Assembly (NCBI GenBank): GCA_018697195.1
Contig: CM031859.1
Location: forward strand, 52,808,828-52,872,827
DNA from: Certhia americana
Lineage: Eukaryota > Chordata > Aves > Passeriformes > Certhiidae
Direction of reading: 5' to 3'
Length of the DNA stretch: 64,000 nucleotides
Shown here: in pieces, positions 1-12,166 of the stretch
Layout: each line of letters begins with the position of its first letter
Position numbering within the stretch: position 1 is the first letter of the stretch
Notes under the pieces: generated by a model
What the model saw: the letters and a program-made list of their open reading frames with translations, nothing else
What the model was told of the DNA's origin: nothing
Databases searched by the model: none
Translations under genes and position numbers: made by a program

Positions 1-190
1 TTGGTCCCAACAGCCAGTTATAATCTCAATACTGTCTTGAGTAGGTTGGCCTATAACTCTCAACCTTTCTGACCTGGTTATGCTGCCACACCGCCTTGCA
101 TCTTCGAATGTATCTTGTGGGCTATCAAAAACTCTGCATCCCTGATATAACTGCAGCAACCCCAGCCCTACCACAAATGGCAATGCAGTG
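1..190 (-). CDS. Candidate coding exon of unidentified gene, truncated by window edge
   Basis: On the minus strand a strong splice acceptor (TATATTTTTCCTCAG ending at 191) is followed by 63 codons without a stop, reading off the left edge. The other two frames on this strand, and all three plus frames, contain stops. The translation starts with a short hydrophobic run (LPFVVGLGLLQLY). A polar stretch with three cysteines follows, containing DSPQDTFEDARRCGS and RSERLRVIGQPTQDS. I do not recognise the family. The start phase (one base completing a codon) is arithmetically compatible with the end of SAMD3 exon 3. However, joining would place Asn where human has Arg, and the following residues do not resemble the human protein, so continuity is doubtful. 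It could be a neighbouring minus-strand gene, a lineage-specific SAMD3 exon or a chance open frame. Confidence 0.5.
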
Positions 191-3100
191 CTGAGGAAAA
201 ATATATATAGTTTCAGTACTGTATTGTGCTCCTAACATCAGTAGAAGTACACACAGCACGACCATTTCCCCATGCAAAACAGGTACAAAATGGTCAGGGC
301 TGCTGTCTTTCCAAGCTCACCAGATTTCATGGGACACACATGGTTACCAGCAGATGCAAAGTGGAGTGAAATTTTGTTACTACATTGCAGTCAAAAGAAG
401 GCAAAGTTGTGCAAGTAGTGACAACATATCCACATAGACACATTCATGTCCTTTTTTGGTGATAAATTAATATACAAATAGGAAAATAAACCCCAGCTTA
501 GATTCTGAAATCATTTGAAAATCCCTTCTATGCAAACAAAGTGCAGATGTTTGATGTAGCATCAGTGAGCAGCTATGCAGCTTTTAAGTTTGTATCCTGT
601 ACCTTCACTGACTTTACTGATGGAAGTGATGTAGCACACAGGCTACAAGTTACTACATAATGTTTTCAACATGCTACCATTTAAAATAGCTCAAAATTTA
701 CAGTACTTTGCATCTAAACATCACTGAAATTCCTTTTGTTGGTAATACCACTGAAGCTGAAAAGCCATTTAAAAAAGTTGCAGAGTTTACAGCAGGTTCC
801 ATTTGGGCACACTGGACTACATTCAGTTACCTGAGAAAATACATTTTTCTTGCAGTTGGGATGGCTAATAATCAGGGAATCATGGCAACTCTCCCATCCA
901 CCAGTCCCTTCACACTTGCCACAGCAACAAAAATACTCCAAATTTTATTTATCTTCATTTACTTTACCTACCACAAAGTAATTCCTTCCTCTCCAAATGC
1001 AATCCAAAATTCCTCTGGTCTCCACAGTGCATGAAATTAAATATTTTACTAGTTTTAGCTGGACTCATTGGTGTTGGGAAGTCATGTTAAACATGTGCTG
1101 TAATATTTTACAATGAAACACAAGTTTATTTTAAAAGAGACACAACTCTACATAAACTTTATCCTCAGAAATGCTCACATGCGCACTTGTTTAACTGAAA
1201 GAACAGTTCAGTTCAGCTGTAATGCTGTTCTCCACAATCAAGAAAGGTCTTGACTTTATACATAAATCCCAGTCCACTTACTGTTTTGAGATTTAGCCAC
1301 AAATATATGTAGCCTGTTTCTAGCCATACCTCTTCTAGCTAACCTGAGGCAGAAATTAGATCAAAATTTTGAAACTGCAAAAAATACCTCAAAAAAAATC
1401 TCAAAATCTCAAGTTACATCTTTTCTTGTCTCTCAGTTCCTGAGATTTGATTCCACAGCTAAATCAATACAATGGCTAGTTCAGGCAAAATTTCAGAGTC
1501 CCTCTTTCGCTGCTGTCTCACATGTCTGACTTGCATCCCTTTCTTACTGGTACTAGGAATCCTGCAGCGAGTTACAAGGAGCTACAGTGACAAACTTCTT
1601 AATTATTCTTTTCATTTAGTTTTCTCACAGTTTAAGTCCCCAAAATGGCTTCCTATGAGGTGAAACAAATACCAATTCAGATGAAGCAAGCTGGTCTCTC
1701 TATACTTAGCTGCAGTACAGAACTGCACCCTAAGAAGCACCTCCTCAGCAAGACAACTATTCATAGAGCTTTTACCACTCAGCTTTTGTAGATTGCCACT
1801 TTAATGTGCTCAGTCACAGTCCTGTCTCTCACAGCTATTTCCTTCTTTGTCTCCATTGTAACCTTACTCTGCTCATGCACAGCATGTTCACTGAGACATG
1901 AAGCTATAAAGTAGTGTTATTTTGGGAAGAACTATTTGTCTCCTTTAAATGGAAGCTTCACAACAAACCAACCAAACAAACAAAAAAAACCCAAACAACA
2001 AAAAAACCTCACAAAGAACCCCCAAAGATCCATCTATTTGAATTATATAACCTCTGGCATCCCTAATCCCAGGGAATACCTTGTTTTACTGCCAAAAAGA
2101 CAAAGAGTTAGACATTTGCAATGTCACCCAGTCCATTCAGTAATGGTTTTAGATTACACTGGAGAGAAGAGTGGGGAGTAAACACAACACCATCTCTCCA
2201 AGTTCAGTGCCCTGTGCAAAATCACAGAGACACTCAGAACTACCAGAATTAGCAGTAACAAATAAGTAAAAATAATCTTGGTGTCAATACAGACAACTCA
2301 ATCAAGACAGCTGTGCAAAGTACCATAGAGACCTGGAAACAAGATCAAATACTAGATCATAATAAGACTTTGTTGTTTTTAAGCTTCTTGAGCATACTGG
2401 TAAGAAGGATCAGTTTCCTGCATCTATTTAGTTCATGCAGGGGAAAATGTGATTTAAAGGCCAACTGAGCATACACATAAACAGGCTGTGTGCCACAAGC
2501 TTTTCTCATTGTCTGCTAAAGTCCATGAGCCAGACACCCATTGCTATATCTTGTATCAGCCAAGATCTCATTTAGTCAGAGGACAGGGCAGTTAAGAAGT
2601 TTGTTGACAACTATGGGCTGTTCCTCTTTTTGCTATATTTGCATAAAACTTAGCATGTGGGTAAAGCCTCAATTGATTTCCATTATTCACAAATGAAGGT
2701 CTAGCCTTTCACATGTCTACATCACACATCAGCAAGAGACTCTAGTCTGAAGGTTTGTAGTCTGGAAGAAAGTCCATGTCAACAAATCCAAGGAAGAAAC
2801 AGAGGAGAAAACAAGGGATTTGCAGATGTGAAAGAAAGCAAAAGCCTTCAGCTGTAAAGAAATGTTTCATTTCCCTAACACATGTATAATATGCTTTCAA
2901 CTTTATGACAACATTTAAGGTTGCAAAGGCTATTTCCATCAAAAGGAAGAAATTACAGAAGATGAAATATCAAATACAACTTTTCTTCCTCTCAATAATC
3001 AGAAAAAAAAGGGCTCCATTTTTCTATTCACAATTCTGATATCTTTGCCTGAAAGATCCTCATGCCATTCTCTTTTAGTGCTTCCTTGTCATTTCCAACT

Positions 3101-6100
3101 TTTGAGTACAAATACAAGATTTCTTAGTTATTCTCTAAAACCTGTGGTTTGCAGTCTACCTAGTGCTTGATTGTGTCTTATATTTTTTAGTTCCCACTAA
3201 ACATAAGGGCAGGTATCGTTTAGACTGAAAAGTTACCCACAGCAGTACTAACCTTGCCAAGGCTAGGTTGTGGGGGCTGTGAGATGCACCAAAGCTGCCC
3301 ATTTCCCAGAGTAGCTCCCATTTCAGTTTCCCCTGCAGAACCCATCCTATAGAAACCATCATGTCCAGAATGAGCACGAAGTTACAAATGAAATAAATTG
3401 GCTTCCAATAAAGTTGGGGAGGTGCAGACACAACCTTCTAGAAAGAGTCCACATTTTTTGACAGTCTGAGGAGCTGCATCTCGTAAGGGTAGGCTTTGCA
3501 CTTTCACCTCATGTGAGGGCAGCAGCTGTGGGTTACAGAGAGGGGAAGAAAAAATGCTCCTTAGGGAATCTGACTGACAAAATTGCAGCTAAATCAGGCC
3601 CTTTAAAAGAAACAGGGTTTATTTGCATTAACCCCAGTAAGATACATTATATTGCATTCAAAGAATTTTATGGATTTTGGAATTTTTGTTGTGTTGGTGT
3701 CATGACTTTGCTAGACCTTAATAAGGCAATGTAATTAGTGTCTTCTGCAAGTCATTTGTAAGACTTGCCCATTTCTGGTGTGGAAAAGATATAGCAATTT
3801 ATTTCTTTTTTTTCTGCAGACTTTGGTGGAAGGATCACAGCACCCTATCAATAAATTCAGCTCTGATGACCTGAAGTGCTCCAAAACCATGAGTCCAGTT
3901 GTCTTGACTTTCAAAACATTGAGGCAACAAGCACAGACAATAGCTATTATTGTGAGTCTTCTAGGTCTTTTAGGTTAGTGTCCTTAAGTATCCTGCTGCA
4001 ATGACAGAGACACAAAGTGCTAACTTTGAACAAAAAATGTGTCAGTAACTCTCGCATCCACATAAATTAAAAACTTAAATTTAAAGCTTCTCCCCCAGGC
4101 CCTGAACAAACCAAACCAAAACTCACAGATAAAGGAAGGTTTTGTGAAGCTGCAATAACAATTAAAGCAAACTATCAGAAATCATAAAGATAAAATTATT
4201 TTTCTGGTATGTTATACCAAAGATATAATTAAACAAAGCATCTGATATCTGTACTTCTGAACAAAATAGACAGACAGTAGTTCTCTACTATTGACCACTA
4301 TCAAATACATGGTTTATTTAAATCTGCTTTTCATATTCTTATGAGCTAATTGAAAAAAAAGACCTTCACATATACCAGAAATAATTCTGATGATATCAAG
4401 AATAAGATCTTTGCTTAGAAACTAAGAAACTCTTAAACTATGCATTAAAAAGCACAGTCCTGCTGAATTGTCAGTATAGGATTATTGCTACATTTGTGTG
4501 TATATGTGTGTATATAAAAGCAATATTTGCCCTCTTGTGTAAATGGAGCAAAATCATTTGAAGCAATTGAAGCTAGTTGCTTTTCTTTTTTCTTTTTAAA
4601 ATTTTCTTTTTTTTTTTAAAGCATAGGCATAAATAGGTTTCTGAAAAAAACACATCAAACAGACCAACAATACTGATGTAGGGGAGGCAAAGAAAGGAGC
4701 TCTCTAAACATCATTAGCAGAATGACATATCATAATTAAAGACACTCCAGATGCAACTACCCAGCAGTCAGGGCAGTTGCTGTAGCCTGACCAAAAAAGA
4801 TGTAGGAGTAAATGTAAAGACATTTCTTCCACTAAGGAAATGAATGACCCATGCAGGCCATCATGGCCATCCTAGAGATGGTTGGAGATGGCTGTTACTT
4901 TGTAAAGGCAAAAGTGAATGTAAATCTTCTAGCTTGTTGTCCTTACTATCAGCTCGAATTTATGCAGGCACCAGCAGCAATATTCTGTCAATGTTGGCAA
5001 TAGCTTTATTGGTATATGAACACTTAGCAGGCCCAGGTTTAGCTGAGCACTGACCACATCTTCCAAACTCACAGCAAGTAGGGAAGCTCAAACCTGTTGA
5101 GGCTAGCTGGAAGGCCTATTATCCTGCTTGTGTTCTGGGGAAGTTACTCCAAGGGGTTCAGGCAGTAAATCTGTTACACAGCACTCAAGAGCTACAGAAC
5201 ATGTTTTTATAGAAAAAATAAATGTGCAAATAAACATGTGACAGGACACCACTCTCGAGGGAAAACAGCTGGACCATCATAATGGAAACAGTGGAAAAGT
5301 GATACATTAGGGATGTCATTTTGCTAAGCAAATATGTTGAGGAAAGGCAGACAGAACACATAAACCAACCAATAAAAGGTTGGTTTTGCACAGCAGTATC
5401 AGGTATTTACAAATAATAAAAGACTCTATCTTAGCAACAAGATAAACCCCAGGCTGTCAGGATCCATAAAACTGCTAGTACTCCAGTACAGAAAAGCAGG
5501 AATATGGGAAATGTATTTATTGAATTGTCCTCTGTGTCTATCTTATTGTCTTCACAGACAGGCCCTGCTTCAAGATTAATCTTCTTGGTAGATTAACAAA
5601 AGCATTGGCTGTTTTTACTTCTGTCATTGCTAGCAAAGCATTATTCCATCAGAGAGGCCTACGAACCACATCTGGTTTTATGTATGTCCAATTTCAATTA
5701 AAAAAAATATACAATTGCTTCATCCACTTATTCTTTATATTTGTGTTTAAACAATCTTCTTTGATATTTTGGTAATATTTAGTAATATAGAAGAGTGTAT
5801 TTAACACAGTTGTTAGGACTACCTACACAGGAACCACAGAAAAACTTGGAGCTAATTCACCAACATTAATAATCCACAAAAGCATCCAATAATTCACTTC
5901 CAGCAAAATCATAGTTATTGAAGCTGTGGCTCCATGAATCTTTCGGGAAAACAAAACCAGAGCCAAGAACATACCACAAAACCCCAACCCAACACACAAA
6001 TGAAAATGAACAAACAAACACAAAAGCAAACAGAAAACCCCAAAACTAAATCAAAAAAACCCAACCCACAATTTTTAAGTTTTTCTTTTTCAAATTGGAT

Positions 6101-7108
6101 GAAATGAATGAGGAGACAGAGGTTATAATCCTGGCCAAATGTCAATAATTTCAACTGTACATCATGTAATGGTTACTCTGATTCACACAACTCATTTGAA
6201 ACTTTATACAGCACAAGGGAAATTAATTTAAAATAAGCATCCTTTAGAAGCCCAGGTTAAACATTGCAGGACCATATTAGTAGCTTATTCCAAGGGTTCA
6301 AGTGATTTGGGTTTGCTTCTTTGATAAAAATGCTGACAGGATCTGTGGAGTTTTTGGGATGTTCTTTTAAAAACAGAAGTACCAGGACTTTTAAAAGCAT
6401 TAAACCATATTTGTGGGGAATAATGGCAGGGGGAGAAGTTGTAGGAGGCAGAAATACCGAGGTATAAGGATAAGCAGACAAAGCTTTGCAAACAATGAAA
6501 TAATTGCCTTCAAAGAGGAACAGCACTCTCTTTCCTCACTGACTTTCAACAAAATAAAGCCCATCTCAAAGAAGAAAATCATGGTTAGGAGGAAAAGAAA
6601 AAAAAAAAAAAAAAAACCATCACATTGTCTTGCCTCCAGTTTCTAGGCAGGCTTATTTTGATAACCAAGGAAAATGAGTGTGGAAATGGAATCAGCATGC
6701 CTACCTTCCCAAGTGCTATATTTAAGATGCCTCAAGCACACCATTTATTGAATAGCCATATTTTGCTCTTTAATGACTAATTTTTCAGATTACTGTTGAA
6801 AACATATCTGTAAAATACAATTTTTAAAAAATCTGATAAATAAAGACAAACTTATATCTTGCCCTCTGCATGAGATTACATGAAACAGTGAGCAAGGACT
6901 GAAGATGGAATCACACCATCAGGTTATATCATTCAGTCAAATACTAATAAATTTCTGTTCTTCTTGTTATCTAACTACACTTAGATAAACCTGAACCTGA
7001 CCTCCAGTAATTAAGGTCACTTTTTGTAATGTATAAATGAAGCAAGAAGAAGTGTTTATGTAATTTTCAAAAGTTAAGGAAAATTTAATGAATATATTAT
7101 AAACTTAC
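191..7108. other. Intronic or intergenic DNA left of SAMD3 exon 3
   Basis: This AT-rich stretch shows no coding exon that I can defend. It contains low-complexity A/C-rich patches at about 1963-2015 and 5950-6065 and an A homopolymer at about 6598-6617. The expected next SAMD3 exon (human sequence after the KQRR motif) was looked for on the minus strand by eye and not found. Short open frames here have no splice context, repeat structure or recognisable motif. Confidence 0.6.
6598..6617. repeat. Poly(A) tract
   Basis: About 20 A residues after GGAAAAG, in the region left of SAMD3 exon 3. The lysine-rich open frame over it is an artefact. Confidence 0.9.
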
Positions 7109-7219
7109 TTTTGCTTTAGCACTCTATGATCAATTAGTCCTTTTTTGCTTTCAGCTGAACAGAGATATTTCTTCTGCTCCACAGGACCAGAAGAATTTAA
7201 CATCTGTCTGTCAGCAACC
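7109..7219 (-). CDS. SAMD3: SAMD3 third coding exon
   Basis: This minus-strand exon of 111 bases has no ATG-initiated open frame of its own and was found from splice signals and phase. The acceptor is TTTCTTTCAG before 7219 and the donor is CAAAA/GTAAGT at 7109/7108. Its first base completes the split Gly codon of the preceding exon, and 36 further codons follow, ending GLIDHRVLKQ. The human protein, as I recall it, has GLIDQRVLKQRR after a linker of nearly the same length (about 51-52 residues between the SAM domain and this motif). It ends two bases (AA) into a codon. With the two upstream exons it gives 126 complete codons. The remaining SAMD3 exons were not found and are probably left of the window or in a stretch I could not recognise. 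Confidence 0.82.
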
Positions 7220-10200
7220 CTGAAAGAAAAAAGAACAAAAATCTTGTGAAGCTTATAGAAAAGAGGAAGTTTAGGGTTCTAAAATACCAGTGGCAGAAAC
7301 AGAAAAGGAGAAAAATTAATACATCAAATATGTCATAATTTTACATGCTCATGCATCTTAATCAATCTCTCAGTTCAGTTATCAAACTCTGACAAATTAA
7401 AAGGAAAAATGTAGAAAGTTCTGCCTGTTTATATTCTTATTACTACACAGTTAAAAATCCCAAGAAAATCAGCCTTCTCAGAGTTGCAGGGTAACTTCCA
7501 TCTTCATAACCTGGCACCTCCTAATTTCTGGGAAAAAGTAACTATTACAACATGCAAGAGGTGGGCTGAAAGAGCTAATTGCACAGCATTTCAATACACT
7601 TCTGTTTAACTAGAATCTTGAAAAGTTGTTTTTCTGGAGGCTAAGTCAAAAGCTTCAAGTTAGCTTTGCATTACTCCAGTCACCCTAGAAGATCTCTGAA
7701 TGTTTCCTAGTCTTACAGCCCTGAGTTCCTAGCTATCTCCTCCAGCTCTAGTTCATCACTAGCAACAAAAACTCTAGATACCCACTTTGCCATGAGCCAG
7801 TCTAAATCACTGCTTTCCATTTAACCTTTGTGTCCACTTCTCTCCTTCGTCATGTTCCTGTTATTCCTTGTTTTGGTAGATGTATTGGTGGAAGCCAACA
7901 TCAGCAGTTTTATCCCATACTGAAGGAAAGGCAGAGCTTAGATAGGGTTACTATCCCTGATACGATACTGTCATGCTGCCAAGAATTCATGGCAATCATA
8001 AAACTCTTATTTTTCCCTAAACCTTATCTCTTCAGAACATCTGAACTCTAAAGATGCTCTAGAAACTGTTCCAGCCTCAGTTGCACTCAACACAAAAAAG
8101 GCTGTTATTGGAAATGACATTAAAGTTCACCATATTTATAAGGGGGGTTCTCCCTTTCCATGAAGCAATATATTTTGGTCATGCAGTTTAATGAAATAAG
8201 CAAAACATAAAACCTTAATATATTCTCTGTGTGGCTCTTAGAAACAATTGATTGTGAAAGTGGAAGGCATCTTAATATTTAAGACCTGGTAAGGTCTTTG
8301 TGTGAGCTTCTCATATACTCATAAGCACAGTTTCTACTGTGTGACTGAGAACCGGTCCACTGAACCAGTGACAGACACACGATGCTAAATCCAAACTGCT
8401 GGAGATGTAAGCCATATTCAGTGTCCTTTCACAAATCTATTACTTCCACACAGAAAGCATTTACCTATTGCACTCTAAATTCCATGTGCATCCAAGGACT
8501 TTGTTTCTGTTTCTGTCAGGGAGGAGAGGTCAGCACAATTCACTCACAGTCAGAGGATGAACCAAGGACATCAAGATAAAGAGGTGGCAGCCAGGAGTGC
8601 ACCAAGAAGCACTGGGGATAGCATTTCTTTGGGAAATACAAAAGGGAAATAATGCTGACAGCTCTTGGAAGCTCCACAGTGGCTTCAGCTGAGCCAGAAA
8701 GAGAATGTGATGATGCTTTCTGCCCTGCCCTGAGCAATGCCCTCTCCACCCTGTCACTGGTCCTGGCAGGGTGAGCAGGTTCTGGGAACTGGCCTGACTG
8801 AGAAATAATTCTGCAAAACAGAAAAGATGGTTGGTTTTCACCTGGGCTCAAGCACTGCATGATAGGGGCTAGGAGCATGCAAACTCGGTTTTCACCTTTG
8901 TTCCCTGGCACCACAGGGGGACCACACACCCAGCTGTGGATGCTGCTAACTGCAAACCTTATCATGGCTTCTCTACTCACTGCAATTGAGCTTAACATCA
9001 CAGAGCAATGGAGGAAATGTGAGTTCACATACATATATTGTGAACTATCAGAACTATGAATTTTACAGTTGTCTGAAGCAGTGCCTTGTACACTTTAGTC
9101 ATGAATCCTTGAACTACTTCAAAAGAAATTATTCTTTCAGGATTTTGCTCAAGATGTACCAACAGACAAAAATAATTTTGAACTACATCACTAAGAAAAG
9201 CACCGCAGTCTTAAGAAAAGAGAATCACAGCTACCCGCAAATAAGCATACAACTCTTAGTTTTGTAGCAAAATACTCTTTTCACTGTAGGTGCTTTTTCA
9301 TTTTTATTTCATTTTTTCAATTTTATACCCCAAAATGCACAGAATATATTGACTTCCAACTCATCCTAAAATACATGACTGAATGCATCTTAAACTTGCT
9401 TGGATTTTATTCTGTTGTTCTTGCTGACACAAAAAATCTTTCAGGAACATCAGCTTATTTATTTAACTTCCCTGTGAATAGAACGACACCAGCACCTTAT
9501 TTTCCAGGCTAGGAGACTAGGTAGGGAAAGATTTTAGTGAAAATTATATTTACTAACATTTGATATTTTAAGGATTTAATTTTTTTTTTTTGGAGTCTGC
9601 AGACCTTCACAACAAAACTGCTGCACTCATGTTACTGCAACTGAATGCTCTTTGTGGGACAGCATGGCTTGACCTGCAAGAGCTGAGAAGCACATGGGAA
9701 ACAGTCACAGCTGAGACAGTCTATCCAAACACCCCTGATAATGGCAGGGATGAAAGCTAAATGTCCAAAGCAACACCCTAACTGCCCTAAGCATAAGGGC
9801 ATGTTTTCTCCTGAACCCCCTGCTGAAATCATTGTATATCCACCACATTTTGGATGAAGTACAGGACCTATACACAGTAGTCTTCTTCAAAACAGACACC
9901 TTCTCTACCCCTAAAGAAGGAGATTCCTATAAATCAAATAGGCAGGCCCTTGGTGCAGAGAACTGAGACAGGCTGTGATTGCATACTTCAGGCCTGTAAT
10001 AAATCTTACCTGCAGTGACTTGGTCTTCATCCTGCAATCTCCTTCCCTCCAATAACGCAGAAGCATTTACCTAAGGAGTTTCACAAATACTTCCACAAGG
10101 ACAAGAGAATGCATCTCCCTGTGCAGTTCTGCTCATGAGTTCAAGTTGTTTGGAAATAATTCAGTCATCACTGTTTATCATGCTTTTATTTGGAGTGCTA

Positions 10201-11134
10201 ATCACCTCAGAGTGCACAACCTGGACTCCTTTTGGGTGAAGGCAAATGCTCTGCAGTTCTAATCCTCTGGGATTAATCCTACTGTGACTAATGCAGCCTT
10301 ACTGCTAGTCCTTCCCTTTGAAAAAAATGCATTTTGCATCCATGATAAGCCATTATCTATGGCCAGGATGCTTGGGTTTAGAAGGGACCATGTAGAGGTC
10401 AGGTTTTCTCTCCTCAGCCAAGACATTCAGAAAAACATCACCCTGCAAGACTTAAAATTCAGAATGGAGGAAAATGGGAGAATCAACATACCCCTCATCC
10501 AAATAACACCAATGAAAACACCCTATAAATTCTGTCTCCTCCTCCCTACACTAAGAAATCCCAAACAAATAAAGAAAACTTGCTCAACCAAGAGACAGAA
10601 CACAATCATTGACGACCATCTCCCTAGAATCTGTTTTCTAAAAATCTACCTAGTTTCATAATAAATTTCAATTATCTCACTGTGGGATTATTAAATGCTA
10701 ATATCTGGACCAAGAGTTTCCTTTGATAAACTGACTTTCAATACACCTGTGACATAAATGCTATCTCTGGCTATATCAATATTTTACTCCAAGACTTGCA
10801 AGCATTTAAAGGTAAGTTCTTCAAAGGCTCTATATTTTAAAAAGACAAAATATTAGCTATAATGAAAGTTTCACAGTGCATCCAATTGAAAACTAGATCC
10901 TAGAACTGGCTATGAAGGAAATTTAAATTAGTTAATGACATGGTTCAGGAATGTTGATGCCCTGTTTAAAACCACAAGGTAATAATCTAATTTTACATTT
11001 CACATTTGTTACAGATACTCAAAATATAAAACTCCAGGTACAGCTGAAGAGCTACTAAATGGCAGTTTTAAAATGCCGTGAAAAGAATACAACTATACCC
11101 AGACTGATATTTGCTATGCCATAAACAAACTCAC
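7220..11134 (-). other. SAMD3: SAMD3 intron between coding exons 2 and 3
   Basis: Bounded by the GTGAGT donor at 11134 and the TTTCAG acceptor ending at 7220. It contains a moderately GC-rich patch at 8530-8960 with a 164-codon antisense open frame (8540-9034), which lacks any recognisable motif and is not annotated as a gene. No transposable element or RNA gene was recognised in it. Confidence 0.75.
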
Positions 11135-11324
11135 CCACTGATTACTTCTGGAAATTTTTGAGAAGCTGTTTCACAACAGTATGTAAGGGATTCCAGCCCA
11201 CACTTCTGTTGCTGGTATTTTTTAATCAGGTCCATCAGCACGGCCTGGTGCCCAATCTTCTTCACCAGCTGCTGCACCATACGATCATTAAGAGCCAGAA
11301 GAGCTGCTCCACTTACTTCCTCTT
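11135..11324 (-). CDS. SAMD3: SAMD3 second coding exon (rest of SAM domain and linker)
   Basis: This minus-strand exon of 190 bases completes the split codon of the previous exon (G + AA, Glu) and reads EEEVSGAALLALNDRMVQQL, then VKKIGHQAVLMDLIKKYQQQ, then a linker. This is the core and C-terminal helix of a SAM domain and is nearly identical to human SAMD3 from memory. The acceptor is CTGCAG before 11324 and the donor is AGTGG/GTGAGT at 11135/11134. The linker after the SAM domain (about residues 66-90) is cysteine-containing and diverges from human, as expected for a loop region. The open frame runs a few codons past each splice site, but those extensions are intronic. The exon ends two bases into a codon, which is completed by the next exon. 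Confidence 0.9.
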
Positions 11325-12058
11325 CTGCAGATTGAAGGGAATTCAAGAATTACTGTAAAATAGCTTTATAGTTACAGTTACATTCTATATGCCTAAAATC
11401 ATGATGATGGAAGATGGGTCAAAACAAAGAATACTTTGTACTGCTGACAGTCGTCTTAGGCTGCTGCCATCCTTTTCCAAGCAGGAGTCCTAATCACTGG
11501 CCAGATACCTTCCCCTGACAAAAAGCCAAGTCTGAAACACACAGAAGCAGTGAGGTGACTATTTTAATGCTTTAAATAAGGCCTTGCTTGAATTACAGGA
11601 GACTGTTACTTGCTGATGAAGGAAATCAAGCTTTTTAACAGATTACAAAAGAATCAGGTTGTTCACATAACAGCTTCTTGTGCACTCTTCTGTAGAGTGT
11701 TTATATACTCAGACATAAAATATTTACACAGTACATTTGCATTATTTCAAAAGATTTATACAGCATAAAATAGGCCCTGTCAAGACTTTTAAACTGCCAG
11801 CTCTGATTTGAGGTGTGTCTATTTATATACAGGCTTAATCTCGTCCCCCAGGATTTCTCAGACTTTGTAACAAATCTGTACACTTATGTTAATTTATCAG
11901 ATCTATGTCAGTTTTCACCCTAATAAATCCCTATAAAAGTCTGAGGCTGGCATATTGCCATACATGCCCCAAACCAAAACAAAGTAGGCAGTGACAATTA
12001 AATGCATAGCAAGATATATTAAACAAACACCACCACCCCAAACAACAAAAATGCTTAC
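11325..12058 (-). other. SAMD3: SAMD3 intron between coding exons 1 and 2
   Basis: A short AT-rich intron of 734 bases splitting the SAM domain between residues 26 and 27, phase 1, with a GTAAGC donor and CTGCAG acceptor. Nothing else is visible in it. Confidence 0.85.
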
Positions 12059-12166
12059 CACGGAATTTAGGAACTAGCTCTCCTAAATTTCTCTGGTTCA
12101 ACCAGTTGCAGACTTGCTCAACTGACCAACTTTCCATCTTCAGTTGTTGCAATGCTTAATTTCCCT
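12059..12166 (-). CDS. SAMD3: SAMD3 first coding exon (start codon at 12137, SAM domain N-terminus)
   Basis: The minus-strand exon encodes 26 residues beginning MESWSVEQVCNWLNQRNLGE, followed by the first base of a split codon. This matches the N-terminus of SAMD3 as I remember the human protein (METWSVEQVC...), and it is the first helix region of a sterile alpha motif, a small helical protein-interaction domain. The donor is CCGTG/GTAAGC (exon ends at 12059). A good acceptor (pyrimidine-rich, TTTCAG) lies before 12166, so about 29 bases of 5' UTR precede the ATG at 12137 and at least one non-coding exon must lie further right. An in-frame TTG at 12152 is not needed as a start, because the ATG agrees with the family. 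The cellular role of SAMD3 is poorly known. Identification is strong; orthology rests on remembered sequence plus synteny. Confidence 0.88.

Noticed and set aside
8540..9034. 164-codon minus-strand open frame inside a SAMD3 intron
   Set aside because: No domain, no splice context and no signal or repeat structure. It lies in a moderately GC-rich patch where chance frames are longer.
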